Positions 62,495 to 64,000 of a stretch of 64,000 nt of DNA are shown here, in pieces (the stretch's first letter is position 1; the number at the start of each line of letters is the position of its first letter). The position numbers were made by a program, and so were the translations under genes. The notes under the pieces were generated by a model. It did not search any database. It was not told where the DNA came from and worked only from the letters and a program-made list of their open reading frames with translations. Source of the stretch: JBBDYH01 sp040901795 (GTDB lineage Bacteria > Planctomycetota > Planctomycetia > Pirellulales > JALHPA01); contig JBBDYH010000127.1 of NCBI GenBank assembly GCA_040901795.1, positions 1-64,000 on the forward strand, read 5' to 3'.

Positions 62495-62528
62495 GAATAA
62501 TCGTCCGGCATTGAACCGGAGTACGGCA

Positions 62529-64000
62529 ATGAATGCGACCATCAAGCTAACCGCGCTTCTCTCATTGGTGTGGTTGGGCGGATGCCTTCGCACGAATGAC
62601 GCCTTCGCCGAACTTACCGTTGATCAGGTTGAGATCGCTCCGCCCGCAAAAAAGTCACGCGTTCCCGCTGTCACAGCTCAAGATGGGATTCCGGCGCCGC
62701 AAGCAATTTCGGCCGTGGACATCAGTGCGGACGGCAAGTTGATCACCGTCGGTACGATGGCGTTCAGCCACGACTCGAACGTATGGCAGTTCGGGCCCGA
62801 CGGCACGGTGCTCGCGAAGCGCCATTTCCCACCGTGGGCGCCGTTGCAAGTCGCCACACTGCCTGGGGCGAAGGCGATGGCCGTGGGGTTGGCTTATTCA
62901 CGTGTCACTAGCCCCGATCCGACAGTGTGGTTCGGTCGAACTGACGACCTTCTCGGCGAGCAACTCAAGGATGAACTCAGCCAGTCCGACTCGCGCGACG
63001 GACAACTTGCACGCCTGCGTCCCGGTTCAGGCGACTGGCGCAGCGGATGGTTCGCCAGTCATCTGGGTGAACTGTTCGTGCGCGGTCCAGATTGGGTATT
63101 CAAGCCACCCGTGTCATATCTCGACGCCGCGGGTCATCGGCAAGTGTTGCGAAGCGAAGACAACAACCTGTTGCCCACGAGCCGCGCAATGCGCATGGCG
63201 GCAAGCGCCGACGGGCGACGGCTGGCATTTGGCTGGCTCGGCTTCAGGAAAAACGTGCCAGGCCTCCCAACACATCCTCATGCCGTGAGTCTCTGGCAAA
63301 TCAACCCCAGCCACAACCTTTGGTCGGCGCTGCCCACGTCTGGCACGCCCCCCGCGCTGCCCGACCCAGCAGCCGATTTTCCATATCTGTCGAAGAACTT
63401 CCGTCTGTCATCCGATGCGTTGACCCCTGGACATGTCGCTGCGGCCGTGGCGCTCAACCGCGATGGCTCGCGCGTGGCGGTTGTGGAATACGGCATCTGG
63501 GGTTGGGTGCGAAACGGACCGGCGATCGGAAAATGGGATCCCCCAATTCACGTGCTGAGTTTTTTGCCATGGCAGCGTGGTCGCTTGCGCGTGTTCGACG
63601 GCGCGGGTAAGGAGTTGTTTAGCGAATTGCTGCCGGAGAAGGGAATGTTTGAAGTCGGCTTTACGAGCGACGCCGATGAAGTCTGGTGCTGTCCGACCGC
63701 CTGGTTCGCACGTGGCATGGCGGGCGCTGTGTGGCTGCCCGTGGACGCACCGGGCCGCACGCTCTATCGGGTCGCACTGAACTCACGCCGGGCGACGGCG
63801 TTCGTGTTTCCGGACTCTGTCGCGGATTGCGCGCTGTCTTCCACGTCAGCTCAAGCGTTGATCTCCTGCTGGGACGGTCGGCTTTACTTGCTCAAAAGCG
63901 CGGAATTGGCGGCACAGCATGATGTGGGCGGTCCGGCGCGGCTGGCGTGGAGCAGCGATGGCGCGTTCGCAGTGGCCGGCACTGCAGACGGTCGCTTAGT
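62529..64000 (+). CDS. Beta-propeller-like exported protein (3'-truncated by window)
   Basis: An open frame starts at the ATG at 62529 and runs at least 490 codons to the window end without a stop. The N-terminus MNATIKLTALLSLVWLGGC is a lipoprotein-like signal (lipobox LGGC, C19) or a Sec signal ending in AFA. The body has WD40-like spaced units: AISAVDISADGKLITVGTMA, AVALNRDGSRVAVVEYGI, and ARLAWSSDGAFAVAGTADGR, suggesting a beta-propeller. It starts 34 bp after the glycosidase stop and may be co-transcribed. Function unknown. Confidence 0.75.
   Translation, partial: MNATIKLTALLSLVWLGGCLRTNDAFAELTVDQVEIAPPAKKSRVPAVTAQDGIPAPQAISAVDISADGKLITVGTMAFSHDSNVWQFGPDGTVLAKRHFPPWAPLQVATLPGAKAMAVGLAYSRVTSPDPTVWFGRTDDLLGEQLKDELSQSDSRDGQLARLRPGSGDWRSGWFASHLGELFVRGPDWVFKPPVSYLDAAGHRQVLRSEDNNLLPTSRAMRMAASADGRRLAFGWLGFRKNVPGLPTHPHAVSLWQINPSHNLWSALPTSGTPPALPDPAADFPYLSKNFRLSSDALTPGHVAAAVALNRDGSRVAVVEYGIWGWVRNGPAIGKWDPPIHVLSFLPWQRGRLRVFDGAGKELFSELLPEKGMFEVGFTSDADEVWCCPTAWFARGMAGAVWLPVDAPGRTLYRVALNSRRATAFVFPDSVADCALSSTSAQALISCWDGRLYLLKSAELAAQHDVGGPARLAWSSDGAFAVAGTADGRL

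Overview
The window reads as one high-GC scaffold of a planctomycete (Planctomycetota, probably Pirellulales or a relative). The evidence is combined: two PSCyt1/DUF1549/DUF1553 + DUF1501 gene pairs, a DUF1559 prepilin-like protein, PEP-CTERM proteins carrying dockerin-like Ca-binding repeats, a futalosine-route MqnD, and outer-membrane lipoproteins (BamD-like, LptE). A 10-base N run at 45296-45305 marks an assembly gap, so this is probably a draft or metagenome assembly. I saw no tRNA, rRNA, CRISPR array, transposase or integrase.

Region by region. 1-3.6 kb: a GspE-like ATPase whose nucleotide-binding motifs have decayed, a CvpA-like membrane protein, a small membrane protein, and a DUF2617 protein on the minus strand. 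4.0-9.7 kb: a compact accessory locus made of a frameshifted sigma-like HTH gene, a small helical protein, an intracellular-subtilisin-type protease, a 57-residue ORF that holds only a pectate-lyase/tailspike entry motif, and a 956-residue tailspike-like beta-helix protein with no signal peptide. 9.7-15.5 kb: a HAF-repeat PEP-CTERM protein, a gene-poor stretch with remnants, an intact relative of the sigma-like gene, a CPBP protease, a DUF202 protein and a PA0069-type radical SAM enzyme. 15.6-33.0 kb: four consecutive large secreted proteins (947-1895 aa). Three are built from autotransporter-associated beta-strand repeats, and all four end in the same C-terminal block of dockerin-like repeats plus PEP-CTERM anchor. 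Two of them share a 176-bp stretch I read as identical, which points to gene conversion.

33.3-45.1 kb is the housekeeping core: purA, uppS, cdsA, phoH, pgpH-like, ybeY, corC/ybeX-like, recO, a BamD-like lipoprotein and lptE, all on the plus strand. It links isoprenoid and phospholipid carrier synthesis, ribosome quality control, c-di-AMP turnover and outer-membrane assembly. 45.3-47.3 kb holds a thioredoxin-like protein, a small membrane protein and mqnD. 47.5-56.6 kb holds two planctomycete cytochrome/DUF1501 pairs separated by a Uma2 nuclease-like gene. 56.8-64 kb holds rarA, a HEAT-repeat protein, a DUF1559 protein, three small unrecognised genes, a GH5/GH140-like glycosidase and a beta-propeller-like lipoprotein gene that runs off the end.

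A second layer lies between genes. Many intergenic gaps in same-direction gene runs carry a short palindromic or tandem repeat, from at least ten unrelated families. Many begin within a few bases of a stop codon, and some supply start codons, stop codons or N-terminal residues to neighbouring genes. The accessory locus at 4.0-9.7 kb is the best candidate for an undescribed system.
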